Virus record (IMG/VR): IMGVR_UViG_3300032516_000089
Location: 1 to 35,271 of that record
Strand: one strand, 5' to 3'
From: a virus
DNA: 35,271 nt
Positions 6,642-13,702 of this stretch are shown one piece after another; the stretch's first letter is position 1, and each line of letters begins with the position of its first letter. The notes below the pieces were generated by a model. That model made no database searches, was not told the DNA's origin, and worked only from the letters and a program-made list of their open reading frames with translations. The position numbers and the translations under genes are program-made.

Positions 6642-6771
6642 ATTTTCCCCCTTTATGACAATGTTTTATATACTGATCCATTCTTGGCGGATCTGACTTT
6701 AAATAAGCCGGATATGCGCAGCCGAACAGGATCGCAGCCGCTATTGCTGCTAATAAAAGTTTTTTAATCAT
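6613..6771 (-). CDS. small lipoprotein
   Basis: Start taken at 6771 (MIKKLLLAAIAAAILFGC), since it follows GAAAGGAAC with fair spacing and begins a clean type II signal peptide. The lipobox is LFGC with the cysteine at residue 18. The mature part is only 35 residues, basic and histidine-bearing (YIKHCHKGGKYERYNLENR). Its start overlaps the upstream gene's end by 8 bp and its end overlaps the next gene by 29 bp. Small phage lipoproteins often block superinfection at the envelope or act as outer-membrane spanins. Without an inner-membrane partner beside it, exclusion is the better guess. Confidence 0.65.
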   Translation of the reverse strand: MIKKLLLAAIAAAILFGCAYPAYLKSDPPRMDQYIKHCHKGGKYERYNLENR

Positions 6772-7093
6772 AATATAACTGTTCCTTTCCCGGTATTGCC
6801 GGGACAAGTTTGACCGTGTGTTCGACTTTGTCAATTTCATATTGATAATAATTTCCGTTGATATAAGTATAATCAATCGGTTGTTTCAAATTCCAGCGAA
6901 CAAGAAAATTAAACTTCCAAACATAAATTGTAAAATATCTATTATGATAATTTCGGTCGCGCCTTCCGATTGAATAAAACGGCGAAAATTCATAACTAAA
7001 AGATATTCCAAAGCGTTCAACGCCGACCGTAAAGCCGACGCAATTTAGACTGTGCTTTAAAAAATATATTTGTTTATACAATGGACGCTTCAT
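6764..7093 (-). CDS. 109-aa hypothetical protein
   Basis: Start after AAAGGGGGAATA. The product is aromatic-rich (many Y, F and W in 'FSPFYSIGRRDRNYHNRYFTIYVWKFNFLVRW') and basic, with no clear membrane segment. It looks like a compact beta-rich protein. Related short proteins occur beside replication genes in other phages, but no function is known to me. It overlaps the helicase-loader gene upstream by 20 bp. Confidence 0.6.
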   Translation of the reverse strand: MKRPLYKQIYFLKHSLNCVGFTVGVERFGISFSYEFSPFYSIGRRDRNYHNRYFTIYVWKFNFLVRWNLKQPIDYTYINGNYYQYEIDKVEHTVKLVPAIPGKEQLYYD

Positions 7094-7712
7094 TATTCCC
7101 CCTTTCGATCTTTAATATTTCGCAGCGTTCTTCTATGCGCCGCGTGATCGCGCCGCCGTATATCTCGGCAAGATCATTTAAAGAATAATTTGACGATATT
7201 ACCAGCCCGATATTATACCGGTAAACGTCATTATAAAAATTAAACAGCGCTTCAATATCCCAATTAGCGATCTTTATTTTGCCTATGTCGTCGATGTAAA
7301 ACGTCGCCGCTTCGTTCAGTTTTTCCCGGATCGCGCCGCTTTTTATGCTATCGACTAACTGCGTTTCTGTCAATATCGTCGACGATAGCCAGCGACCGCT
7401 TGTGTAATTTTCTTCAAAGATCGCCGCTAATAAATGCGTCTTGCCTAATCCGACGTCGCCGTAAATAAAAAATGATCCGGCTGGCGTTTTCTTTAAATAT
7501 CTGACGGCTTCACGCATTGACGCATTTCTGCCTTCGTAATTATCCAGCGTCTTACTTTCAAAAAGATCGCCGAATAACCGGCGCTTCGTCGCGCGCATTG
7601 TGCAACGACAAGGCGCTAATGCGTCATTTCCGGCTGCCGTCTTTGTCAATATATATCCGGTATCGCTGCATAAATTACAGTTATATGTTTGCTGGTTTTT
7701 TTCGGACGTCAT
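7074..7712 (-). CDS. dnaC: DnaC-like helicase loader (AAA+ ATPase)
   Basis: The 212-residue protein has an N-terminal zinc-binding part (C12, C15, C35, C37), a Walker A motif GDVGLGKT at 85-92 and Walker B FYIDDIG near 138-144. This is the layout of phage and bacterial DnaC/DnaI loaders, which open the replicative helicase ring and place it on single-stranded DNA at the origin. The ATG follows AAAGGAG, one of the few canonical Shine-Dalgarno sites here. It overlaps the initiator gene upstream by 32 bp, so the two are co-translated. No phage DnaB helicase is present, so the host helicase is probably recruited. Confidence 0.88.
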   Translation of the reverse strand: MTSEKNQQTYNCNLCSDTGYILTKTAAGNDALAPCRCTMRATKRRLFGDLFESKTLDNYEGRNASMREAVRYLKKTPAGSFFIYGDVGLGKTHLLAAIFEENYTSGRWLSSTILTETQLVDSIKSGAIREKLNEAATFYIDDIGKIKIANWDIEALFNFYNDVYRYNIGLVISSNYSLNDLAEIYGGAITRRIEERCEILKIERGNNEASIV

Positions 7713-8466
7713 AATTTAAACTCCTTTCGCGTTTTAAAACTGATCCGGCTTTATCTGCCGGCTTCATTTGGACAACTAAACGCGTGAATTTATCTCGCAG
7801 CGTTCCCATTGATAAAATGTTTTGCCGCCAAAAACTATGCGACTGCGACCATAACAGGACGTCCCGGATCTGCGCCAGCGTCCTTTTATCGCGTTCTACC
7901 ATAAGCCGAACGTCCTTTGTCCATTTCTTTACTTGCTGATCGCTTATCTTAGCGCCGGGATCGTTTTTAAGTATTTCGTCCCTTAAAAGATTAGCGATTA
8001 AAAGAAACTCCGGCTTAATTATATCTTCTAAAGCATTTAAGTTAATATCTAATAAAGCATTTTCCCTGCATTTTTCCAGCGGCTGGATATTCGCCGGAGT
8101 GGTTTTTGTGTCCACTTCCGCATTTTCGCCGGAGTGGATTTTCTCGTCGTCCCATAGATATTTAACCTTTATATACCAGCCGACGACCAGCCCGGTTATT
8201 ACGTCCTTTCTCTTAATATCTTCGATCAATTTAAGATCGATTAAAACTTTTTTAGCGGCTTGTATCCGGCGTTCTGTTATATTTAAACCTTTCATTGCAT
8301 AGCCGGTTGTCGCTTTTATCTGACTTGTGCCTTGCCATTTCGCCGTATAATAATAAAAAAGATATAACGCGATAAGATCTATCGCGTTATCGTATTTTGA
8401 CAGAACGTCAAACGTCCGTTTCGTTATTATTAAAAGGCGGCTTTCTATAAAATCTTGATCTTCCAT
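7681..8466 (-). CDS. replication initiator / replisome organiser (DnaD-like)
   Basis: The 261-residue protein has an N-terminal winged-helix-like domain (about 1-100, with 'IKATTGYAMKGLNITERRIQAAKKVLIDLKLI' as the recognition region). A polar linker follows (about 110-140), then a helical C-terminal region ending with SFWRQNILSMGTLRDKFTRLVVQM, a signature of phage replication proteins that bind origin DNA and recruit a loader. The next gene is the loader. The linker contains a DNA repeat read in two frames (8087-8142), suggesting the origin lies inside this gene, as in lambda O and lactococcal phage Rep genes. Start after AAAAGGGGGAAAAA. Confidence 0.75.
   Translation of the reverse strand: MEDQDFIESRLLIITKRTFDVLSKYDNAIDLIALYLFYYYTAKWQGTSQIKATTGYAMKGLNITERRIQAAKKVLIDLKLIEDIKRKDVITGLVVGWYIKVKYLWDDEKIHSGENAEVDTKTTPANIQPLEKCRENALLDINLNALEDIIKPEFLLIANLLRDEILKNDPGAKISDQQVKKWTKDVRLMVERDKRTLAQIRDVLLWSQSHSFWRQNILSMGTLRDKFTRLVVQMKPADKAGSVLKRERSLNYDVRKKPANI
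8087..8142. repeat. direct repeats inside initiator gene, candidate replication origin
   Basis: Two 21-nt copies (8087-8107 and 8122-8142) share the core TTCGCCGGAGTGG and differ at two positions; their starts are 35 bp apart. An inverted partial copy (TCCACT) lies between them. The copies are translated in different reading frames (IHSGEN versus TTPANI), so the repeat is kept at DNA level and not because of the protein. Their place in the variable linker of an initiator gene is the classic site for iterons. Confidence 0.5.
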
Positions 8467-8478
8467 TTTTTCCCCCTT

Positions 8479-9591
8479 TTAATTTTTTAAGATCCCGGAC
8501 TTTTTTGCCTTTTTTGCTGCTGTCTTTATTTTATCTAATGCGCCGGCTGTCGTGAAATGATTAGAAACTCCGATCTTTGTATAATCATACGCAGCGCGCG
8601 GCTTCGTTTCTTCGTTCTTATGACAGTTTTCGACATAAATAATCTTATCGCCGACAATAAGATCCTTTTTTAAATTAGTGTCGAAATGCGCTTTTAACAT
8701 TTCTTTTAAAACTTTTTCTTTTGCTGTTATAGCGCTGATCTGATTTTTAACTTGGACGAATTGCTTACCTATGTCGTTTATATCGTCCAGCCGCGCTTCG
8801 CCTGTCCTTTCTTGAAGCAGCGCAAAATATTGCTTACATTTCTCGGGACAATATTGACAGTAAGCGGCAATATCCGGGTTAGGCGAAAAGTCGACTTCGG
8901 CAGCCATTTTTTCCCATATCATTTCAAGATAGTCGCCGACGTCATTTAATTGGACAATATCTTTTTTGACTTTCTTTTTATAGCCGCCTTTCGTTTCCCC
9001 GGTATCAGTTATTTCGCAGTCAAGCGACTGCCGCGAAACATATATTTCTTTTGCGTCCGGGAATTCTTGCATAATAATAAAAGCGTATATTCCTAACTGC
9101 AAGTCGCGCTGTAATTCTTCGTTAGACGGAATAAGCGCGCCGCTTTTAAAATCTATTACTTCTATCTGATCCGCGCCCGGACAGTCGACGCGATCGATCC
9201 TTCCTTCGATTACTGCGCCGCCTTTTAATTTGTATTTAAAAGGATATTCCGCTTTTAAGATAATCGCTTTTTCTGCGACCGTCTTTAAAGTATAAGCGCG
9301 CATATTTTCCTTTCCGTTCGTATAAGCCGCCGGATCAAAATGATAATTTTTTACTTCGTCGTCATAGATCCCGGCGACGTCGTCAAAAGAAATATCGTCT
9401 TTTGACTTCATAATCATTTCATTTATCCGACTGACTACCGCGTGTTGCATAGATCCGAATTGAAGCGCAAAACTTTCAGCGCTGCGCTTACCTTCGTGAT
9501 ATTTAATATAATAATAACGCGGACAGTTAATAAAATCTTTTATCTGACTAAACGAAATATGATCCTTTGCTAATCCGGTTTTGTCCGTCAT
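8479..9591 (-). CDS. Cas4/RecB-like PD-(D/E)XK exonuclease
   Basis: The 370-residue protein has the order expected for a RecB/Cas4 nuclease: H50 in FGSMQHAVV, D133 in EGRIDRVD, then D147 and K149 in EVIDFKSG, and QLGIYAF (about 165-171) for the last motif. C23 plus C245, C248 and C252 (YCQYCPEKC) fit an iron-sulfur cluster as in AddB/Cas4 enzymes. The C-terminal 100 residues after the cysteine cluster are an added helical region. Such nucleases make 3' single strands for recombination. The neighbouring gene is a candidate annealing protein, and the two overlap by 4 bp, which fits an Exo/Bet-like pair. Confidence 0.88.
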   Translation of the reverse strand: MTDKTGLAKDHISFSQIKDFINCPRYYYIKYHEGKRSAESFALQFGSMQHAVVSRINEMIMKSKDDISFDDVAGIYDDEVKNYHFDPAAYTNGKENMRAYTLKTVAEKAIILKAEYPFKYKLKGGAVIEGRIDRVDCPGADQIEVIDFKSGALIPSNEELQRDLQLGIYAFIIMQEFPDAKEIYVSRQSLDCEITDTGETKGGYKKKVKKDIVQLNDVGDYLEMIWEKMAAEVDFSPNPDIAAYCQYCPEKCKQYFALLQERTGEARLDDINDIGKQFVQVKNQISAITAKEKVLKEMLKAHFDTNLKKDLIVGDKIIYVENCHKNEETKPRAAYDYTKIGVSNHFTTAGALDKIKTAAKKAKKSGILKN

Positions 9592-10475
9592 TTTATTATT
9601 TCCCCCTTGTCATTTAATTTAATGCAATTCATATTTTCTACGAATTGTTCAAGCGTTAGGATATTTGAATTGACTTTTGAAGTTTTTCCCGGCTGGTTTC
9701 CGTATATATCGGCAAGCCCGCGCCCGATCTTTTTTAAAACTTCTACGCTAAGATCTTTAAGCGACGCGACTTTATACGACTTATGCAGCCACGCCCGGAC
9801 TTTATCTTTATCGACAGCCATTCCGCCGATTATCGCATAGATCCGGGACAGCGCAGCCGTTTTCTCTTTACCGTCCTGTTCTGCGGCTTGGTTTCCGTCA
9901 GCCAGCGCCTTTACTGCTTTCTGATTTTCTTCGAGCGCCGGATCGACATTTACCTTTGCTATGAAACCGCGTTTTACGCAATAGTTTATAAATAGCAATT
10001 TCATTTCCGCCGGCAATTGTTTCAATAACGCGTTGCGTTCTGCGTTCGTTGAAGCCGTCCGATCCCCGAAGCGATCGCCGCGCTTCCATTGACAAGTCGA
10101 CCGGGTTATTTCTTTTGTCTTTGGATTTTCGCAAAAAACTATTTCCCTAAACCAGCCGTCGCCTAAATCTTCCCTTTCGTATTTAAACTTCGGTATAAAA
10201 TTAAATGCTTTCGCTTGCGTAAATCTGATCGCTTCACGCGCGCCGACGGCTCTAATTCCCCGGACGATCTGAACTTCGCCGCTGATCGTTTGCTTAAACT
10301 CATAGGCGTATTTATTTGTTAATTCCCCGGCGATTTCTGCTTCTATTCCTTTCATTTCTTGGTATTCTAAAATCTTACAGGTTATTTTGGCTTGATCCCT
10401 TGCGGCAGTCGTCAGCGCATTTATTACCTTTCCTTCAAAAACTTTCTTTTTACGGTTAGAGCAATTTTTCTTCAT
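9588..10475 (-). CDS. possible single-strand annealing recombinase
   Basis: The 295-residue protein contains TASTNAERNALLKQLPAEM (about 140-158), which resembles the 'A-R-NAL-x2-xP' segment near the core of phage annealing proteins (Rad52/ERF and Sak-like groups). Before it lies a strand-rich region with conserved aromatics. The C-terminal third after about 200 looks helical, possibly for subunit or nuclease contact. Pairing by ATGA overlap with a Cas4/RecB-like nuclease supports a role in recombination. The identity rests on one motif and on context, so confidence is moderate. It ends NDKGEIIK, the final codons carrying the nuclease's ribosome site. Confidence 0.45.
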   Translation of the reverse strand: MKKNCSNRKKKVFEGKVINALTTAARDQAKITCKILEYQEMKGIEAEIAGELTNKYAYEFKQTISGEVQIVRGIRAVGAREAIRFTQAKAFNFIPKFKYEREDLGDGWFREIVFCENPKTKEITRSTCQWKRGDRFGDRTASTNAERNALLKQLPAEMKLLFINYCVKRGFIAKVNVDPALEENQKAVKALADGNQAAEQDGKEKTAALSRIYAIIGGMAVDKDKVRAWLHKSYKVASLKDLSVEVLKKIGRGLADIYGNQPGKTSKVNSNILTLEQFVENMNCIKLNDKGEIIK

Positions 10476-10492
10476 TTTAATTTTCCCCCTTT

Positions 10493-10666
10493 TTACGATT
10501 TTAAATTATCTTGATTTTTTAAAATATTTCTTATCCCGGCGCGGATCTGATCGGCGATAGAATAGCGCGTGTTATTTCTTATTTCTACCATAGCGGCATA
10601 TTCTTCTTGACTGATTTCCGCAAAAACTTTTTTCCCTTCTTCTCTTTTTGCCATTTTCTTTACCAT
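10493..10666 (-). CDS. ribbon-helix-helix DNA-binding protein
   Basis: Start set at 10666, where AAAGGGGGAAAAA precedes ATG. An upstream ATG at 10717 would translate a GC-rich hairpin and is not used. The 57-residue product has a basic N-terminus (MVKKMAKREEGKK), a short strand (VFAEIS) and two helices (QEEYAAMVEIRNN and SIADQIRAGIRNIL). This is the Arc/CopG layout, in which paired strands read the DNA groove. It is the best candidate for a transcription regulator in the genome. Its targets could be the inverted repeats near 13580-13630, but this is inference. Confidence 0.7.
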   Translation of the reverse strand: MVKKMAKREEGKKVFAEISQEEYAAMVEIRNNTRYSIADQIRAGIRNILKNQDNLKS

Positions 10667-10683
10667 TTTTTCCCCCTTTATTT

Positions 10684-10716
10684 TGGCGCGGCTGCTGATC
10701 TTAAACAGCCGCGCCA
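10684..10716 (-). promoter_or_regulatory. GC-rich hairpin before the RHH gene
   Basis: TGGCGCGGCTG and its exact complement CAGCCGCGCCA form an 11-bp perfect stem with an 11-nt loop, just upstream of the ribosome site at 10493-10666. No U-run follows on the minus strand, so it is not a standard terminator. It may protect or process the mRNA, or set expression of the RHH protein. Confidence 0.7.
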
Positions 10717-10722
10717 TAGATT

Positions 10723-11412
10723 TTAAAGACGTGTTGCGCTTATTTCTTTTTTGTATTCTTCCGGTATTGCTTTCGCGTCTAATATTTCAAAATCCCAAAC
10801 GATTATTGCGCGAATTCCCGGTATTACTATTTTGCCATTTGTGCTTGCGATAGCGCTTCTTATTTTGTCGTTATCGACTATTTTACGAAAGGACGTCCCG
10901 GCGATCGACGTTTCTTGCGTCTTGATCGTCTTTGTTTCTGCGACTGCTGCGACGGCGCTTTCCTTTTGCGCCTGTAATATGATCCTTTCGTCGCCGCGCG
11001 TCCCTTTCATTTCCTTTTTGAAAGCGGCGTCAACTTTTGCCTGTTCGGCTGCGATCTTAGCCAGCGTCTTTGCGTTTTCTGCTGCGATCCTTGCGGCTTC
11101 TTTTGCGCGGTATTTCATTATTTCGCCGTTCTGTAAATCGATAGCCGACAATATTTTATCGGTTATCTTTTTGAATTCGGCGTCGATCAGTTTTACCGAC
11201 TTCTTTATCGGATCGACTATTTCCTTGCGCTTATCTTCTTTCGCCTTGTAATACGCTTTTAAGCCGCTTAAAAACTCGATCGCGATATTTAGATCTGCTG
11301 CCGTTTTTACTGCGACGATCGAATTTATTATATTGGCTTTACTAAACTCGGCGGCGCTTTCTTTTATTACTTCTGCTGCTTTTGGATCTATACCGGTTAG
11401 AGTGCTTTCCAT
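10723..11412 (-). CDS. coiled-coil phage protein of recombination region
   Basis: The 229-residue protein is mainly helical. Residues 35-85 (AADLNIAIEFLSGLKAYYKAKEDKRKEIVDPIKKSVKLID) and 90-165, rich in alanine and lysine, look like a long coiled coil. A small strand-rich domain at the C-terminus has GIRAIIVWDFEILDAKAIPEEY. Proteins of this design lie beside recombinases in many phages, but their activity is not established. It is the first gene after promoter P3, so it is likely made strongly and early. Start after AAAGGGGGAAACGAT. Confidence 0.65.
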   Translation of the reverse strand: MESTLTGIDPKAAEVIKESAAEFSKANIINSIVAVKTAADLNIAIEFLSGLKAYYKAKEDKRKEIVDPIKKSVKLIDAEFKKITDKILSAIDLQNGEIMKYRAKEAARIAAENAKTLAKIAAEQAKVDAAFKKEMKGTRGDERIILQAQKESAVAAVAETKTIKTQETSIAGTSFRKIVDNDKIRSAIASTNGKIVIPGIRAIIVWDFEILDAKAIPEEYKKEISATRL

Positions 11413-11437
11413 ATCGTTTCCCCCTTTTATTACTCTT

Positions 11438-11466
11438 ATTTTACTCTTTTTTTAATACCGTGTCAA
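11438..11466 (-). promoter_or_regulatory. sigma70-type promoter P3
   Basis: Minus strand: perfect -35 TTGACA (11461-11466), 17-bp spacer rich in A, -10 TAAAAT (11438-11443, one change from TATAAT). It would start transcription near 11431, about 20 nt before the gene at 10723-11412. The A-rich spacer makes it weaker than P1 by consensus but credible. Confidence 0.75.
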
Positions 11467-11479
11467 TAGAAAAATGATC

Positions 11480-11641
11480 TTAAAACCTGTCGGCGTGGAT
11501 CTGCGCGACTTGCCTTTCTTGGCGGCGCTGCGCGTCAGCGATAAAAGAAACGTCATATTTAAAGGCGCGCGTTTCTACTTTGCCTTTGCGTATGATCCCG
11601 GACATTACCAGCCGTCTTTTACCTTTCTTAAATATCTTCAT
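11480..11641 (-). CDS. 53-aa basic hypothetical protein
   Basis: The ATG at 11639-11641 follows AAAAGGGGGAAAAT. The 53-residue product is strongly basic at its N-terminus (MKIFKKGKRRLVMSG), with a short strand region and a helical, arginine/glutamine-rich end (ADAQRRQERQVAQIHADRF). The charge suggests nucleic-acid binding. No family recognised. It lies between the DUF932 gene and promoter P3. Confidence 0.6.
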   Translation of the reverse strand: MKIFKKGKRRLVMSGIIRKGKVETRAFKYDVSFIADAQRRQERQVAQIHADRF

Positions 11642-11684
11642 ATTTTCCCCCTTTTATTTATTAAGATTTTGCTTCTATGCTTAT

Positions 11685-11709
11685 CCGCGCCGGCTCATAA
11701 CCAGCGCGG
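11685..11709 (-). promoter_or_regulatory. GC-rich imperfect hairpin
   Basis: CCGCGC (11685-11690) pairs with GCGCGG (11704-11709), with a further two pairs beyond one mismatch. It lies between the DUF932 stop and the ribosome site of the 53-aa gene. It resembles the other intergenic hairpins of this region and lacks a U-run. Confidence 0.55.
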
Positions 11710-11722
11710 TAAGGACAGAAAC

Positions 11723-12586
11723 TTACTGCTTTTTTAATTCTGCCATTTTCTCGGTAAGCGACCAAAGCGCTTTATTCAATTTAAGATCCTGTCCGATCCC
11801 ATTTACCGCGCGCATTTTCTTATAACCTTTATTTGTCGATAACTGCCAGCGGCTTCCTTTTATCAAGTTTTCCTGTATTACGTTATATGTCGTCCATAGA
11901 TCCTTTGCGTCAGCGTCGACCTTGCGACGCGGTATTAAAAGATCAGCGGCTTTAAAGCGTGTTTTAACCGGCGCGCCGGCTTCTGCTTCTGCGTTGTCTT
12001 TATCTGCGTCTAAATCGCCGCCGTTATTAAATCTTATATCCATAGCGCCTTCTGCCAAAATCTGCCTTTCTGCCGGCTCTAAGTTTATCCCTTTAAATCT
12101 GTCGACTTGCTTTATTACATTTCCGCTTTCCTGTGCGATCTGCATTGACGCATTTAAAACGTCGCGCGGCGAATTACCTATATGTTTTACTTTTACAGAA
12201 TAGCGCGTCGATCCGACGACTAAGCCGTTGCTGCAAACAAGCCGGTAAATCCCGGCTGTCATATTATATGACGACGTGCCGTCATTTGAATTGGACAATA
12301 CCAATTCAAAAATGTCCTTTAAAGATCCGCCGGCATAAGTCGCGACAGTTTTTTCGTGCCAAAACTTTATGACGTGCTGCTGAAAGCCCTGTCGGCTATC
12401 GTCCCGGACGTTCTGTTCGTGCGCGCTTACCGGCAGCCAGCGTTCTTTGCCAAGCAAGTTTATTATGTCGACAGTCGGAAAGCGTTCGTATTTATCCGAT
12501 CTGCTTTCGTGCTTATCCGCCGCGAATACTGACGGCGCGACTTCTCTTACTGCGTCCAGCGTCATTACGTTTCTTGATCCGTTCAT
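11723..12586 (-). CDS. DUF932-family phage/plasmid protein
   Basis: The 287-residue protein matches the DUF932 (phage/plasmid-like, TIGR03299-type) layout. It has an N-terminal domain with RFPTVDIINLLGKERWLPVSAHEQNVRDD (about 36-64), FQQHVIKFWHEK, then the typical segment NMTAGIYRLVCSNGLVVGSTRYSVKVKHIGN (about 105-135), and a C-terminal domain with WTTYNVIQENLIKG. The family is frequent in phages and plasmids. Its biochemistry is unsettled, though it is often near recombination or anti-defence genes. Start after ATAGGGGGAAAGT. Hairpins on both sides isolate it from neighbours, perhaps to balance its expression. Confidence 0.8.
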   Translation of the reverse strand: MNGSRNVMTLDAVREVAPSVFAADKHESRSDKYERFPTVDIINLLGKERWLPVSAHEQNVRDDSRQGFQQHVIKFWHEKTVATYAGGSLKDIFELVLSNSNDGTSSYNMTAGIYRLVCSNGLVVGSTRYSVKVKHIGNSPRDVLNASMQIAQESGNVIKQVDRFKGINLEPAERQILAEGAMDIRFNNGGDLDADKDNAEAEAGAPVKTRFKAADLLIPRRKVDADAKDLWTTYNVIQENLIKGSRWQLSTNKGYKKMRAVNGIGQDLKLNKALWSLTEKMAELKKQ

Positions 12587-12648
12587 ACTTTCCCCCTATT
12601 TGTTTCCCCCGGTTTATAGTTTACCGGAAACTTATTTAATCTTTGCTT

Positions 12649-12671
12649 CTGCGCCGGGACGACCGGCGCAG
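12649..12671 (-). promoter_or_regulatory. GC-rich perfect hairpin
   Basis: CTGCGCCGG and CCGGCGCAG form a 9-bp perfect stem with a 5-nt loop between the 12681-12983 gene and the DUF932 gene. A second, weaker stem (CCGGT/ACCGG) lies at about 12610-12627, with two G5 tracts after it on the minus strand. No U-run follows. Confidence 0.7.
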
Positions 12672-12680
12672 CCGTAAAGA

Positions 12681-12983
12681 CTAAATTTCGTCGATCCCAA
12701 AGTCGACGCCGTTATGAAACTGTCCAAACTCGGTGATCATAGTAAATGAAACTTTTTTTACTTCTGGGAAAAACTTTAAAACGTCCCAAAAGTTTTTTAT
12801 CTGTGCTGCTTCTTTGGACATAATGCAAGTCCCTTGCAGTCCATCGAAAAACAATTTTCCGCTGATCCATTCGCCGTTTATCTCGACTTCTTTTATCGCA
12901 AGCGGTATCCATTTTACTTTGTCAAAGCCGATCCCGGTTAGGTATCTTTCAAGCCCTTTCATTTCTTTTTTTGCTGTTTTCAT
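12681..12983 (-). CDS. 100-aa hypothetical protein
   Basis: The 100-residue product starts after AAGGGGGAAAAT. The middle is strand-rich ('VEINGEWISGKLFFDGLQGTCIMSKEAAQIKNFWDVLKFFPEVKKVSFTMITEFGQF'), and the C-terminus is acidic. It seems a small globular alpha/beta protein. No known family. It sits in the early block led by promoter P4. Confidence 0.6.
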   Translation of the reverse strand: MKTAKKEMKGLERYLTGIGFDKVKWIPLAIKEVEINGEWISGKLFFDGLQGTCIMSKEAAQIKNFWDVLKFFPEVKKVSFTMITEFGQFHNGVDFGIDEI

Positions 12984-12995
12984 ATTTTCCCCCTT

Positions 12996-13016
12996 GCCGC
13001 GATAAGCCGTCGCGGC
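12996..13016 (-). promoter_or_regulatory. GC-rich hairpin touching a ribosome site
   Basis: GCCGCGA and TCGCGGC make a 7-bp perfect stem with a 7-nt loop. On the minus strand the stem is followed at once by AAGGGGGAAAATATG, so its base abuts the Shine-Dalgarno of the 100-aa gene. A competing fold with outer TTGCCG/CGGCAA is possible, which could switch access to the ribosome site. Confidence 0.6.
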
Positions 13017-13028
13017 TCGGCAATTTTT

Positions 13029-13376
13029 TTATCTTAATTTTTTTACGTTAAGCGTCATACTTTCGCCGGGTTTTAAATATCTGTCTTCGTCTTTTTTCCC
13101 GGATCTGTCTTTCTCTATTGCTGCAAACATTTTTTCATAATTCGCGTCCTGTTCGGCAGTCGCTTGCCATACGTCGCGCTCTAATTCCAATTCTATTTTT
13201 ACTACTTCCAGCGCGTCTAATAATCTTTTATTCTTCTCATAGCCGCAATAACCTTCGTCGTCTTTAAATCTTTTATCGATCCTGTTGTTATACTCGATTA
13301 TCGTTTCTACTTTTTTTATACTTTCCTTTACCAATTTTACCGCGTGCGCTGTGTCCTTGCATATATGTTTTTTCAT
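13029..13376 (-). CDS. 115-aa helical protein
   Basis: Start after AAAGGGGGAATAA, with an ATGA overlap to the upstream gene. The 115-residue product is largely helical and charged ('HAVKLVKESIKKVETIIEYNNRIDKRF' and 'LLDALEVVKIELELERDVWQATAEQDANYEKMFAAIEKDR'), suggesting a coiled-coil hairpin or helical bundle. No family recognised. Confidence 0.6.
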   Translation of the reverse strand: MKKHICKDTAHAVKLVKESIKKVETIIEYNNRIDKRFKDDEGYCGYEKNKRLLDALEVVKIELELERDVWQATAEQDANYEKMFAAIEKDRSGKKDEDRYLKPGESMTLNVKKLR

Positions 13377-13495
13377 TTATTCCCCCTTTCGTTCATTATT
13401 TTTAAACCTTCTTTACAATTTTCTATGATCTGTCTTTCTGCTGCCGGGACGTTTAAAAATCTTTCCGTCATTTCTTCGCTTTCTTTTACCGTCAT
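13373..13495 (-). CDS. 40-aa first gene of the early transcript
   Basis: Start chosen at 13495 (MTVKESEEMTERF), because GTTGGGGGAAAAA directly precedes it. An upstream GTG at 13558 in the same frame would fall inside the promoter and is rejected. The 40-residue product is helical and acidic at first, basic at the end (EGLKIMNERGNK), and its stop overlaps the next ATG. It is the promoter-proximal gene of P4 and so probably the earliest expressed. Function is unknown; small first genes like this are often host-takeover proteins. Confidence 0.6.
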   Translation of the reverse strand: MTVKESEEMTERFLNVPAAERQIIENCKEGLKIMNERGNK

Positions 13496-13548
13496 TTTTC
13501 CCCCAACTTTCTTTCTCTTTTGCGGATCTTCTCCGCCGATCTGCAATA

Positions 13549-13577
13549 AGTATATCACAAAATAAAGGATCTGTCCA
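13549..13577 (-). promoter_or_regulatory. sigma70-type early promoter P4
   Basis: Minus strand: -35 TGGACA (13572-13577), 17-bp spacer, -10 TATACT (13549-13554); each box is one change from consensus. Transcription would start near 13541, giving about a 46-nt leader with a small GCGGA/TCCGC hairpin and then the ribosome site of the 40-aa gene. Its place after the late block suggests the main early promoter. Confidence 0.75.
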
Positions 13578-13578
13578 G

Positions 13579-13607
13579 CGAAAAATGACTATTTCAGTCG
13601 TTTTTCG
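13579..13607. promoter_or_regulatory. inverted repeat upstream of P4 -35 (operator or terminator)
   Basis: CGAAAAATGACT and AGTCGTTTTTCG are complementary over 11 of 12 positions around a 5-nt ATTTC centre. The repeat ends one base from the -35 box, so a bound dimer would touch polymerase. The arms are AT-rich with a T-run on the far side, so a weak terminator for late transcripts is also possible. Confidence 0.55.
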
Positions 13608-13621
13608 GTGTCGAAAGGATA

Positions 13622-13633
13622 GCGTTTAAACGC
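13622..13633. promoter_or_regulatory. 12-bp perfect palindrome GCGTTTAAACGC
   Basis: A perfect dyad about 45 bp upstream of the P4 -35 box. Another AACGC half-site is at 13657-13661. A dyad of this size suits a dimeric regulator such as a ribbon-helix-helix protein; one is encoded at 10493-10666. Confidence 0.5.
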
Positions 13634-13702
13634 CTTTAATATACTATTTATATGTGAACGCTGGATCTGCTTTATAAAAGATTTTTTTTATTTTAAGGTA
13701 GG

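Noticed and set aside
9898-10134. Minus-strand frame 9898-10134
   Set aside because: Lies within the candidate annealing protein gene in another frame, arginine/serine-rich with no start site.
10493-10717. Longer start of the RHH gene at 10717
   Set aside because: It would translate the GC-rich hairpin at 10684-10716 and has no ribosome site.
13373-13558. GTG start at 13558 for the first early gene
   Set aside because: It lies within promoter P4, upstream of the expected transcription start.
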